DNA of 64,000 bases from Psococerastis gibbosa (taxonomy: Eukaryota; Arthropoda; Insecta; Psocodea; Psocidae), in NCBI GenBank assembly GCA_963971405.1, contig OZ020489.1:4278001-4342000 (forward strand), in the 5' to 3' direction. The translations under genes and the position numbers were made by a program. The notes beneath the pieces were generated by a model. The model made no database searches, was not told where the DNA came from, and saw only the letters and a list, made by a program, of their open reading frames with translations. Below are positions 54,190 through 64,000 of this stretch, one piece after another; the first letter of the stretch is position 1; every line of letters begins with the position of its first letter.

Positions 54190-54375
54190 GTCCAACCTAA
54201 AAAGCTCATTTCTCCCGATGCCATCAAACGCTTTACCTACGTCTAGTAATAGTGTTTCAGTCATTTTGGGAAAAGCCTGCAAGTATACATTGTAAAAAGC
54301 TTGTTCACGCCGTTCCTATCGAATGCTTCGGCAAAGTCTAGCAGTAATGTTGCTGGTCATTTTGGAAAATTTGGA
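54190..54375 (-). pseudogene. LINE reverse-transcriptase fragments
   Basis: The minus strand reads MTETLLLDVGKAFDGIGR and, just upstream in the minus-strand sense, LLDFAEAFDRNGVN. Both are forms of the RT 'L-D-x-x-K-A-F-D' block (RT domain A region), so the segment seems to be duplicated or made of two nested copies. Non-functional. Confidence 0.7.
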
Positions 54376-54579
54376 GGTGTAATTTTTTGGGATTGAGGTT
54401 CGAGGCTGGTGGTATCAGGTACTAAATAATGAGTAGGCTTCTTTCCTAGTACTTTAACCTATGTCATTGACTTTTTGGCCTGGCAGCCGCTTAGGAATAG
54501 CCGAATTGGCAATACAACTAACTTATAACTAACATTTTAAGGTTATATGTCGGTGTTTGGACATGGGATGGAGATTTGG

Positions 54580-54730
54580 GAACTTGTGCATGAGATCCTG
54601 TATTTGGCTGCAAGCTGTGCGCGAGTCTCGCGATCGGAGACGTGTCGTAACCCAACACAGGTACTAACCTACAGAGGCGACTGAAGAGGTAAATCGGATA
54701 CATTCATTAAATTTTTTGTATGCTATTAAC
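54580..54730 (+). repeat. SINE-B copy
   Basis: 'gcgatcggagacgtgtcgta', 'acccaacacaggtactaacc', 'gaggcgactgaagaggtaaa' and 'ttttttgtatgct'. The head is diverged. Confidence 0.65.
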
Positions 54731-55560
54731 CTCTTAGTTTAAAAAAAACACAGTCATTGAGACAGAATGTACACAAGGCTTCGTTTTTACACTTTCTCTA
54801 GGCTACAATACTTACTGTTACAATATAGGTAATTATTGGTAGTGGGACATTTGAAAGGCATTAAAATTACTGTATAGGGATAAGGGAATTGTAGGAATAG
54901 GGCTATCAGAAGATTTCTTGTCGATTTATGAAGCTAGCGTGTCTAGTGTAAAATAGCACACTTTCGATATTGCATGAGATATTTAATTTCTACACATGTA
55001 CAAAAAAAGAACCTCCCCGAAGATCGCTTTTTATACACTTGGATAAAAAGCCGATAGGGCACACCCCGGGCTACGATAAGTGGAAACATCTAGCGGCTAA
55101 TCCTTTCACCACCGAGAAGAGTCCAAAGACTTAAGCGACCTTTGGGTGTGCACCGACCATGACGTCAGGTTGGCTAGGAGTCTACTAGGAGTCTCTACCT
55201 CAGACACGAAAAACTAAAACTAAACTAACTCAACACTTGTAAGGATTGTCCCTGAAATTAGTCTTATTTTCACTGGATAAACGGCGATTAAAGTTTTATT
55301 TTTACGTTTGTAATCATCTACCAAATTACGAATGCTCACATTTTATTAGGAATAATTTCCTCTGCAATAATGTACAGCATACTCTCTCTTAATTAATGAA
55401 CACACTCTTTCTCTAGCATTGCTTTAAATATAAAACTCGTTAAAATTTTATTTTGTAGCATCAACAGCTAATTATAAAGATTTCCTTATTTGCAAAATAC
55501 TTGAACTTGTCATATCCGCCAGATAAGGTAAGGGGCAGATAACGGGTCCACGCCGTTAGA
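54731..55560. other. unassigned
   Basis: AT-rich, no supported gene or classified repeat. Confidence 0.3.
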
Positions 55561-55602
55561 CTCAGATACTTACTTACTTAACGTGTCCAGGTGGCACACG
55601 TT

Positions 55603-55900
55603 TTATTGATTGGTCCAGTATATAGCAGCCTGGACGGCCTTGTCGTTGGCTTCAGCCAGGTCAGCAGCTGTGCAAGGGGATGGCAGTAGTCTACATACTA
55701 GCATGTGAGCCGCGTCTTGGATCTCTCCACATTCGCACGCCGTGTCGTCTTCAGCGATAAAACCCCATTTCGCCGCTGTTGTTTTGCAGAGTGGGGCGCC
55801 AGTTCTCAAACGATTCAGGGTGCGCCAGATTGGGTATGGTAAGTTGTGGCCCGCCATCAGTTCTTCCTTTGGATCGGGGACTTGGGGGTAAGATCACTTC
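55603..55900 (-). pseudogene. LINE ORF2 C-terminus (84 aa visible)
   Basis: The minus strand encodes NLPYPIWRTLNRLRTGAPLC, then KTTAAKWGF and C-E-CGE...AAHMLVCRLL. The 'TLNRLRTG ... KWG ... C-x-C-G ... H-x-L-x-C' pattern is the zinc-knuckle-like end of Jockey/Loa-type LINE proteins. The frame ends naturally at 55603; the 5' part is missing. Confidence 0.75.
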
Positions 55901-56221
55901 CAGGCATCGAGTCGGAAGGATTGGGCTGAGGTTGTGATAGGCTCGACTGTTTGGAGGAAATTCTTCCTGGATGTGAGGCGTTTTGCCTCAGATAATGGCT
56001 TTAAGATAGACAGTGGTATCAGAACCCCTTGTCTCATTGTTAGGCTTACAGGTATACCAACATTGTAAGAGGAAACTGGCCATAAAATGGGTTCCCGTAA
56101 TGGAGACCCTTTTTTACTTTCTTATTTTAATTTTTAACTTTTAAGAAAATCAGGATAGATATTGACCAACCTTGGATCACCCTAAAATCATTTTAATTTT
56201 TTTACTTAATTTATTATAAAA

Positions 56222-56345
56222 CCTATTAAGAGGGAGCGAAATTAGAGGATTTATATTTTTAAAAAAACTGGACTTGGCGGGATTCGAACCCACGATCTAC
56301 GCCTATCCGGGGCGCCGTCTTAACCGCTGGGCCACACACCCGACA
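56222..56345 (-). repeat. SINE-C copy
   Basis: The best preserved of the three: 'ggcgggattcgaacccacga' (box B complement), 'cgtcttaaccgctgggccac' (box A complement). Confidence 0.7.
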
Positions 56346-56398
56346 AGTACAGTCCCTTCTAATAAGTAGAGGATTTAGAAGGCACTGTACTTGTCGGG
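56339..56398. repeat. 23-bp hairpin at the SINE-C edge
   Basis: 'cccgacaagtacagtccctt' pairs with 'aaggcactgtacttgtcggg' with one mismatch and a loop of about 14 nt. It lies at the end of the SINE-C copy. Confidence 0.7.
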
Positions 56399-56399
56399 C

Positions 56400-57395
56400 T
56401 CACCGTTGCCATGGCCCCCCAAAATAGGTTGGCTTGTATTTTTTATGTAATATAAGTTAATACTTGAGTTATAAAGATTTCAGCCATTCAATTGGTAGCC
56501 GACTATGTCACACTGTAATGTATATCAGAATTTATTCATTTATGTTGTTAGCCTAATGGTAGGGCTCTATATTAGACAGGTATTGTCATCCGCCATTTTT
56601 TATCCATTATAAGTCTGGTGTATAAGCCAAGCATTGGGAGTTTACCCATTTATTATTCGAAATTTATCGTTGTTTATTTATTTTTATTTAAAAAAACGTC
56701 CTACTAATTAGGGTAGTGTTTAATAAAAATAATAATAAAACGTGTTTTCGTTTTTTTCAATCTTTTGCATTTCTGAAAAATAATTACAATACTTAACATA
56801 TAGAAAATATAGGATAAAAAATGGCGGATGACAATACCCGGGTACATAGTGCCTTACCTAATGGGAATTATTGACCCCCAATCACAGCAGGTAATTCTAT
56901 AGGAAAATTGTCCATTAACGAGATATTTATATTGGTGGTATTGGAAAATTAACGGCATACTCCACTAGCGGTGTAATCTTCTCATATATCGGTGATCTTC
57001 TCAAATCAATACATACTTATGGCATTATTGGAATAAACAAAGTGTTTCGTTCGTATGTATGCATGCGAAGTAGTCAACAGGCTCAGTACCAGAATGTTAC
57101 TCTTGGTAACCTACTAGTTACCAAGGCTATAAGTTGTCCATTAACAAATAAAAACAAAGGTTCGAGATATTTAGGTTGGTAATGTTATGTTATGATATTT
57201 ATGTTGGTAATACAAGCATAAGCAAACATAGCTATCGACCGTGCTGAAATAAATAATGTGAAATGTTTTCCACATCTTGGCAGCTAAATAACACAAGAAA
57301 GGAAATATCAAAGCGGATACACTTAGTCAAACTAGCCTTTAACAAATACAGTAGTTAAAGGTATTCGAACCTAATAACATCAACCTAGATATAAG
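56400..57395. other. unassigned
   Basis: No gene recognised. 'tggcggatgacaatacccgg' near 56822 complements the sense of 'ggtattgtcatccgccattt' near 56579, suggesting an inverted-repeat element of about 270 bp (56570-56845). Confidence 0.4.
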
Positions 57396-57409
57396 AAAAA
57401 TACTTCTCA

Positions 57410-58460
57410 AAATCCTTTTGTAGATTAAGTTCATGTACGGAAATGAAACATTTATGAACAGAACAAACAAAAAAACTAGAAACCTTTGAGATGTGGTGCT
57501 ATAGAAGAATCTTGGAAATGTCATGGAGAGACCATATAACCAACGAAAACGTGCTCCTTAGACTAAACGAAAAGAGATCTATTATTGCCGCCATTTCAAT
57601 AAAAAGAGGCAAATAGATGTGACATTTTCTGAGACATGAAGAACTCCTCAAGAACATCATCGAGGGTATGGCCGAAGGCACCAATTCAGGAGAACGACGG
57701 AGGAAGGAGTACATGGATGACATCAAGAAGGACATATGATGCGACACCTACCTTGCGCTAAAACTCTAGTGTGGAATGTGCTCTTGTACGTAAGTGAAAC
57801 ATGTTGCGTTTATGAACAGAACAAAACAAAGCTAGAAGCCTTTGCGATGTGGTGCTATAGAAGAATCTTGAAAATGTCATGGAGAGACCATATAACCAAC
57901 GAAAACGTGCTCCTTCGAGTAAACGAAAAGAGATCTATTATTGCCGCCATTTCAATAAAAAGAGGCAAATAGATGTGACATTTTCTGAGACATGAAGAAC
58001 TCCTCAAGAACATCATCGAGGGTATGGCCGAAGGCACCAATCCAGGAGAACGACGGAGGAAGGAGTACCTGGATGACATCAAGAAGGACCTATGATGCGA
58101 CACCTACCTTGCGCTAAAACTCTAGTGTGGAATGTGCTCTTGTACGGAAGTGAAACATGTTGTGTTTATGAACAGAACAAACAAAGCTAGAAGCCTTTGC
58201 GATGTGGTGCTATAGAAGAATCTTGAAAATATCATGGAGAGACCATATAACCAACGAAAACGTGCTCCTTCGAGTAAACGAAAAGAGATCTATTATTGCC
58301 GCCGTTGCAATAAAAAGAGGCAAGTAGATTTTCTGAGACATGAAGGACTCCTCAAGAACATCATCGAGGGTATGGCCGAAGGCACTAATTCAAGCGGACG
58401 ATGCAGGAAGGAGTGTACCTGGATGACGTCATGAAGCAACTAGGATGCGACACCTACCTT
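57410..58460 (+). pseudogene. three tandem LINE 3' ends, unit about 355 bp
   Basis: Units are marked by 'gatgtggtgctatagaagaa' at 57490, 57848 and 58201 (spacing 358 and 353). Each encodes EAFAMWCYRRILKMSWRDHI, then after a frame change a LRHEELLKNIIEGMAEG-like segment, i.e. the RTE/Jockey ORF2 C-terminus. The third unit has a deletion. Tandem repetition of LINE 3' ends is unusual. Confidence 0.75.
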
Positions 58461-58609
58461 TTACTAAAAAAAGGACCGCACAAGATAGACCCGAGTAGAG
58501 AAGTAGATTGCTGACACTCCAGAAGAAGAATACTGGAAAATTGGCGGAATGCTTAACTAGCGCTGATCTTCTCATAGATCGGTGATCGCTTCATTTTAAT
58601 ATATACCTA

Positions 58610-58765
58610 AGGACTTCGACGACAAGCTGGTAGCGTGCTTGTACTAGTGCGAGCCTCTACATGCCATGCGATCGGAGGCGTGTCGTAACTCAACACTGGT
58701 ACTAACCTATAGAGGCGACTGAAGAGGTAAATCGGATACATTCATTTGATTGTTTGTATGCGATA
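58610..58765 (+). repeat. SINE-B copy, uninterrupted
   Basis: 'aaggacttcgacgacaagct', 'ggtagcgtgcttgtactagt', 'gtgtcgtaactcaacactgg', 'gaggcgactgaagaggtaaa', 'gattgtttgtatgcgataaa'. The reference copy for the family in this window. Confidence 0.7.
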
Positions 58766-58814
58766 AACCTTTTATTAAACAAACAAACATTTATTGGAAT
58801 AAGCAAAGTTGGTA

Positions 58815-58998
58815 AGGCGGCTATTCCACTTGTCAATATTCAGTCATTTACCTGCGTGCATCAATAATAAGCCTCTACCATATTATAACTTAATTTATAA
58901 TAGATAAGTTAAGTATCTACATAATAGTCTCGTTAAAAAAAATCTCATCAATTACTGATGCACAAAATACGGAATATTGACAAGTGGAATAGCCGCCT
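58815..58998. mobile_element. MITE with perfect 26-bp inverted termini
   Basis: The left end 'ggcggctattccacttgtca' + 'atattc' and the right end 'gaatat' + 'tgacaagtggaatagccgcc' are exact complements. TA flanks both sides, so a TA target (Tc1/mariner or similar) is possible. Non-coding. Confidence 0.8.
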
Positions 58999-60435
58999 AC
59001 AGGTAATGGCAATGGTGTAGTACAATTTAACAATGTTTCGTTTGTATGTATGTATGTATGTAAAGTAGCCAACAGGAACAATACCTGAAAGTTGACCCAA
59101 GGCTACAACCACTGTAAAAACCCAATTACCCAGCACTGTACCTAGGCATTTTTCTACTGTTGACCACACACTCCAAAAGCTAAATATGCGTGTCGGCTAG
59201 GAAAGTTTTACAGAGGGCATCTTAAGGACTTTTAATAACGATGTTTAATAAAAGCGATAAGGTGCAGGCACCATTAATTGCAGAAAGGCTGTATAGGTAC
59301 CTTTATTACAACCTTGGTCCGTTTAACTACTGATAAGGAAAACGGCTGCAGGAATAATAAATGCTACAGTGGGTTTGCTTTTGTCGAGAGAAATATAGTT
59401 GGCCTTCGCATTTATATATATAGTTATTGGTATAATTGGGGTATTCACTGTGTTGGTAGAAAATATAAAAAGGGAAAATGGGAAAATAGAGAAATAGCTC
59501 AGCGTCAGAATACCTCCGCCAACCATAGAAATAGAAAAACCTAGCCTGACTTACCTCCAAAGTTTATTTGCCTTTTTCTATTAAACTTATGAATATCTGC
59601 TGTAATCCACCTCTTGCCACATGTTTCCTTTAGTTGCTTTTTTATTAATATGTCATCGTCATATGTCATTAATTTTTGAATTAAATAAAAAAATAAAATA
59701 AAAAGCAAAATTCAAAAGCAAAACAACAACAAATATGGCCGTTTTCCATTCCCCAAGTGCAGTTTACCCAACCTAGGAATTGGGTAAAGTGGGAATGTTG
59801 GGAAACACGTTTCCTTATGACATCATTTTATATTTTTATTATTACATAGTAGTTATTACTTTTCCTCCCAAAATCCGATTCTATGTCAAGCCATTTCATT
59901 TCAGGGGGGGGGGGGGTTGAACCCCACTCTGGCTACGGTCTTGTACTCAAATAGTCTCCTACAAGTTGGATGGACTGCATCTGTAATAACTTGCTTAGTA
60001 AATTTAATAAATACAAATTCAATAAAAACATCCGATTTTCGTGTGCAAATTTTCGAATCCACAATAATTAATCCTATGGTCTACTCGTCAAATATGTAAT
60101 TTTTTTTATAGTAACGAAAAAGTTCAAGGAGGGTCATCAAGAACTATCGAGCAAACTCTGCGACTTTGTCGCCACGTTGCCACTTTCCTATCGCTTTTCG
60201 TTTTTCTTTTGTATCACCCTTCAACTTTCAATAAAATAGAGGGTCAAGGTCAAATTGTTTTTTGATTGACCCTTTTGAAATTCTCATGTCACGTTTGTTT
60301 CATCATGTTTTGATCCAGAAAGTAGTTTAGGCCTACCTACCACATTTGAAATGGATGTTATCTTAGACGTAGGTAGTACGGGAACGCAGTTTCCATGTAA
60401 AATATCGCACACCTTCCACCCAGTAGAGTTACTCA
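58999..60435. other. mostly unassigned
   Basis: No gene recognised. One hAT-like right tip (tctggctacggtcttg after a G-run, about 59906-59943) lacks a partner. Confidence 0.3.
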
Positions 60436-60439
60436 GAGT

Positions 60440-60665
60440 CAGACACTATTTACTTATTAAACTTTTCCGGCACTGCAATGAGTTCGAGGAAGCCCGGGAA
60501 CACGTGGTTGAGCACTGTCCAGCCCTGTGACGGGCGCGTTGGACTGTTTTGGGGCTGCCTACATCGACCAGGTCGATCTGATTGGCTTGCCATTGAAGGA
60601 CGTGACTGTCTTTGCTAACAAGGTTAAGCTGCTGTTTTTCAACAGTTGATGAATTGGCAATGGTC
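60440..60665 (+). pseudogene. LINE ORF2 C-terminal remnant
   Basis: The plus strand reads RHCNEFEEAREHVVEHCPAL, stop, RARWTVLGLPTS, similar to the 'C-x-x-C-x-x-x-E-x-A-E-H-V-x-x-x-C-P-A-L ... R-x-x-x-L-G' zinc-knuckle end of R1/Jockey LINEs. Stops and frame changes show decay. Confidence 0.6.
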
Positions 60666-61425
60666 ATAGAATGAATGATTGGGATATGATCCCAATAATT
60701 ATGCTCTGCAAAGGGTACCAAGACCTACATATGTCAGCACAACTCTCTAGATAATAATAATAATAATGTACAATACTTTTACATATTTTTTTATTTTTAT
60801 CTTAACGCTACACCCTTTGGGGCTTACGCGTTTTAAGTTTATGTGTAGTGCAATATTGCGGTTATGAATGGGGGTTGGTGTGGTATGCACTAGTGTCGTT
60901 TGGCAAACTGCTACAAAGCGCGCTAGACAACGAGTTGCCCAGGTACCGTCTGCAACAGTTTTCCTTTGTCTATTGTACGATTTAAAGCATTAAAAAATAA
61001 ATTTTAACTGTGTTTTAATTGCCATATGTTCTCAAGGACTAAAAATGTTATTACAGGACGGTATATTTGACGCCAAGGTGCCAAATAAGATTAAATAAAA
61101 TCGCCTACTTAAAAAATTATCAATATGCCTATACGATATCATTATGTAGAGTCATCAAATTGATAAAGCCTGGTAGCCTAATCAAGATATTGTTATCATA
61201 TAAAAGCATCTAAAATAATTAATAAAAACCACTCTTAGGCAGTTAGGTCATAGTGTAAAAAAATGTGTATTCTACTATGACACACTTGACAGAAAAACCT
61301 TTTCTATTACAGGGAAACATTTTAACTATTGTACGAATCAAACACTTGTGCTGAATAGCAACTACAGACAACGAGAAAGAAAAAAGCTAGAAGAGCGTAT
61401 ATCTCACTCTTCTCCGATATCCAAT
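60666..61425. other. unassigned
   Basis: AT-rich. A (ATA)n stretch near 60752. No gene. Confidence 0.3.
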
Positions 61426-61427
61426 AT

Positions 61428-61705
61428 ACACCTAGCGGACAACCACATCCCCTCTGGCAATCAGTTTTCTCCAAACACCTAGAGGACAACCGCAACATTA
61501 CGGCATCCCCTCTAACATCAAGCTTTCTCCCGACAACTAGGAATACCTAGCGGACAACCGCAACACTTGAGACATCCCCTCTAGCAATTACTTTTCTCCC
61601 GACACTTAGAGACACCTGGCGGACAACCACAACACTCCCGACGACTAGGGACACCTAGCGGACAACCGCAACACTGAGACATCCCCTCTAGCAATAAGTT
61701 TTCTC
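61428..61705. repeat. irregular tandem repeat
   Basis: 'cacctagcggacaaccgcaa' and 'acatcccctctagcaataag' alternate with 'ttttctcccgaca', about five partial units of 60-80 bp. Confidence 0.7.
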
Positions 61706-62068
61706 CCATAATCTGCATAATTTTGTATTATATGTATCATACAAAAAATCATCAGCCTAGGAAAGGTTTATGTGCGTTTTGAAAGCCTAGTGTTTTTCTC
61801 GGATTCCAGCAACCCCTTTATTTTTTGGAACTCTTCAACAGCGTCACCACATTAGAACTTGTGATTCATCGATATGACTAATTAATTTTTAATTAAATTG
61901 ACAGACGCTTTATTCCGTTTATCTCGCCACTTCAGTCGCATTGTACCCTGAAAAGTACATGTATAGGACGCATGGCCATGCATCGTTTAGAAAATATAGA
62001 ACAGAGGACCACCCAAAAATATTGGAGGATCCTATAACAAAAGGTTTCTGCAGCATGTGTATCAGTGG

Positions 62069-62237
62069 CAAGGACGGATCCAGACCAATTTTCGGGAGGG
62101 GTAGTGGTGGGTAAAAATAAAAGAAACTAATTTAGTATGGATTAAATTATAACGCAATTAATTTACTCACAACAGACTTACTAAATTTGGGGGGGGGGGG
62201 TGCAACTACCCCCTGCCCCCCTCTATATCCGTCCTTG
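62069..62237. mobile_element. hAT-like MITE (169 bp) with 8-bp TSD
   Basis: CAAGGACGGATCCAG / ATATCCGTCCTTG ends and a G-run. The flanks atcagtgg (62061-62068) and atcagggg (62238-62245) differ at one base. Confidence 0.78.
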
Positions 62238-63555
62238 ATCAGGGGTCTACAGAAACTCAGTCTGTAAACATATTTGTTGGAAAACTGTGTACTAAACTCG
62301 ACAAGACGCATTGTCATTTTGTGTCATTTCCAAAAATATTTTTGACAGGGGTCTGTGGCTGCAAAAAAGTTTAAGAACCCCAGCTATAAATTATAGTGTG
62401 GTTGGTAGCTCTAGATAAGGTCCAGTACACACGGACGATTCACGGTAAATTTCACAGTCACGACCATTAGGCTAACAAATGCGTATGCAAATCTTAAAGG
62501 TTATCAAAAATTATAAGTATAAAAAAATCTGCATCAGCAACTCAAAAAATGATCAAATTTCGCTGAAACCCGAAGATTCGGCGAATTACGACCCTCCTTG
62601 AACTTCTGAACGATAACTCTTGACCCCAAGGTCACTGCTGATTATACAGAAATTACAAATACTGAAAAAAATCGAAGATTTGATAGGCAAATTTCATGGA
62701 AGTTTTATCGCATAAGAAATGGTTTTCTCGGAAACAGTTGTTTTTCCTGTTGCATGATCTTCGTCGTAGCGTCTTAAGGAGGTATGACTTAAAAACTCTC
62801 GGAATACGGCATGCCACCACAATACATAGGTACATAGGTAGGTGCCGTGCAGCATTTCTTACTGATACTTTTTCAAGAGATGGTACTACCAGGACTTAGA
62901 GGGTCCCACCAAAAAGGAGAAGCTATTCCTGAGGGAAAAGCTACCCGCTTTCGAACTTTGCATCTGAAAATGGCGGCTATATTTATTTTTATTTCGAATT
63001 AATTGTATAGGTTTAATGTAATTCCCTAAGCAAACATAATATATTTCTTTGGCTGTGACACTGACATCGGTTCTGGAAATTCAGCACACAAAAAAATGTT
63101 CAGACCATTTAATAATATAGCAAAAAAGTTTTGGTATATTCACGGTATCATAGTACAAAAAATTGAGGCCAATGCACCATAAGACCCAAGCTTACCTGTG
63201 GCTAGCGTTTACCGACAGGAAAAAACTGTCTTTGAAAATCTCAACAACATAAAAATGTCATCGAAAAGGTTAATTAAAAGATATACAGACCACCCACTAA
63301 GTTAGGAACACATGTTTAAGAGGGTGAGTTCCTTAACATGAAAGAAACTGAATACGACATTCTGAAGAGTTTAAAAATACGTATCCAATGCTTCGAATAT
63401 GTAATGCAAGATTTACCTACACATCAAAATTATTTTGACACAGAGGCAGCTAGCAAGAAATGTAGAATAAGGCTTTCCTCCCCTTCCAGACACCTTTTTT
63501 TATGTAGCCCACTTTTGTAAAAATTCATCATCATCTTTCGTCTTTTATAAAAGGA
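62238..63555. other. mostly unassigned
   Basis: A hAT right tip (agtttaagaaccccag, about 62369-62385) is visible without a clear left partner. No gene recognised. Confidence 0.3.
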
Positions 63556-63559
63556 TAAT

Positions 63560-63705
63560 CGCCTGCGGACAATTCAATGAATGTATCCGATTAACCTCTT
63601 CAATCGCCTCACTAAGCAACCTAATAGGTACTTGGGTCGTAGGTGTGTAGAGACTCGCACAAGTACAAGCACGCTACCACTTTCCCACCGAAGTCGCTTA
63701 ATTAT
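63560..63705 (-). repeat. SINE-B copy
   Basis: 'atgaatgtatccgattaacc', 'tcttcaatcgcctcactaag', 'agagactcgcacaagtacaa' and 'gcacgctaccactttcccac' are SINE-B reversed, including the box-A end. Confidence 0.65.
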
Positions 63706-63894
63706 TTACAAATTACACCTACCTTAACAGCCTAATCCATTTCCCTACAGTAATATAGTAGAAGCTGTTGTCAGATTCGTCAATCACAACTTACCTGAAA
63801 AAATAAAAGGTAATATAAAACTCAATCATCACATTTTACACTACAAGTACATCATAGTCACCTAGAGCCTCAATCATTATTAACATTTACGGTC

Positions 63895-64000
63895 TATAAA
63901 GGAACTGCATTTTCAATAAAGCAATAGGCAAGTCATTGATTAGAATAAGAAATAGTAGAGGCCCAAGGCTGCTCCCCTGAGGCACACCACTCATTACCAA
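63895..64000 (-). pseudogene. LINE reverse transcriptase, running off the window
   Basis: The minus strand from the window edge encodes MSGVPQGSSLGPLLFLILIN then DLP, the RT motif 'G-V-P-Q-G-S-x-L-G-P-L-L-F' preceding the catalytic box. No stop is seen in the visible part, so a longer copy may continue beyond 64000. Confidence 0.85.

Overview
The window is repeat-rich, gene-poor DNA of an invertebrate animal. Arthropod is plausible but unproven: the support is a mix of LINE 3' ends, tRNA-derived SINEs, hAT-type MITEs and TTAGG-like motifs. I found no single-copy host gene. Nothing looks bacterial or archaeal.

Layout. (1) 1-9667 is host flank made of nested MITEs, SINEs and LINE remnants, ending in a decayed tandem-repeat ORF. 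(2) 9668-24299 is a 14.6-kb element that is almost entirely one giant palindrome. Its arms are 9917-16969 and 16971-24021, centred on base 16970. Each arm carries a 101-aa putative OB-fold/ssDNA-binding-like protein and a 1326-aa zinc-finger / endonuclease VII / protein-primed-type family B DNA polymerase, both reading toward the centre. The centre is about 2 kb of TTAGG-like repeats. The extreme ends share a short imperfect terminal inverted repeat starting AGTAG. (3) 24305-24504 is an assembly gap (Ns). (4) 24505-32915 repeats 1261-9668 essentially identically and then runs uninterrupted through the point where the element sits in the first copy. The two blocks therefore look like an occupied and an empty allele of one locus laid end to end by the assembler. 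(5) 32916-64000 is further host repeat DNA: the rest of the decayed tandem-repeat ORF, at least nine LINE 3' fragments, three SINE families, about ten hAT-like MITEs and several satellite-like arrays.

The element is the main item. Its two genes share a duplicated upstream cassette of about 100 bp, which suggests co-expression. The encoded functions (polymerase with proofreading exonuclease, HNH nuclease, probable ssDNA-binding protein) form a minimal DNA-replication set. I see no integrase, transposase, capsid, packaging ATPase or maturation protease. The arms are mirror images with only a homopolymer length difference in what I compared, while the outermost 250-280 bp differ. This argues against a simple fold-back read artefact, but long-read confirmation is needed. 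A head-to-head dimer of a 7.3-kb self-replicating linear element is my preferred reading; it is an inference.

Labels SINE-A, SINE-B, SINE-C and 'TCTG family' are mine, based only on copies seen inside this window.
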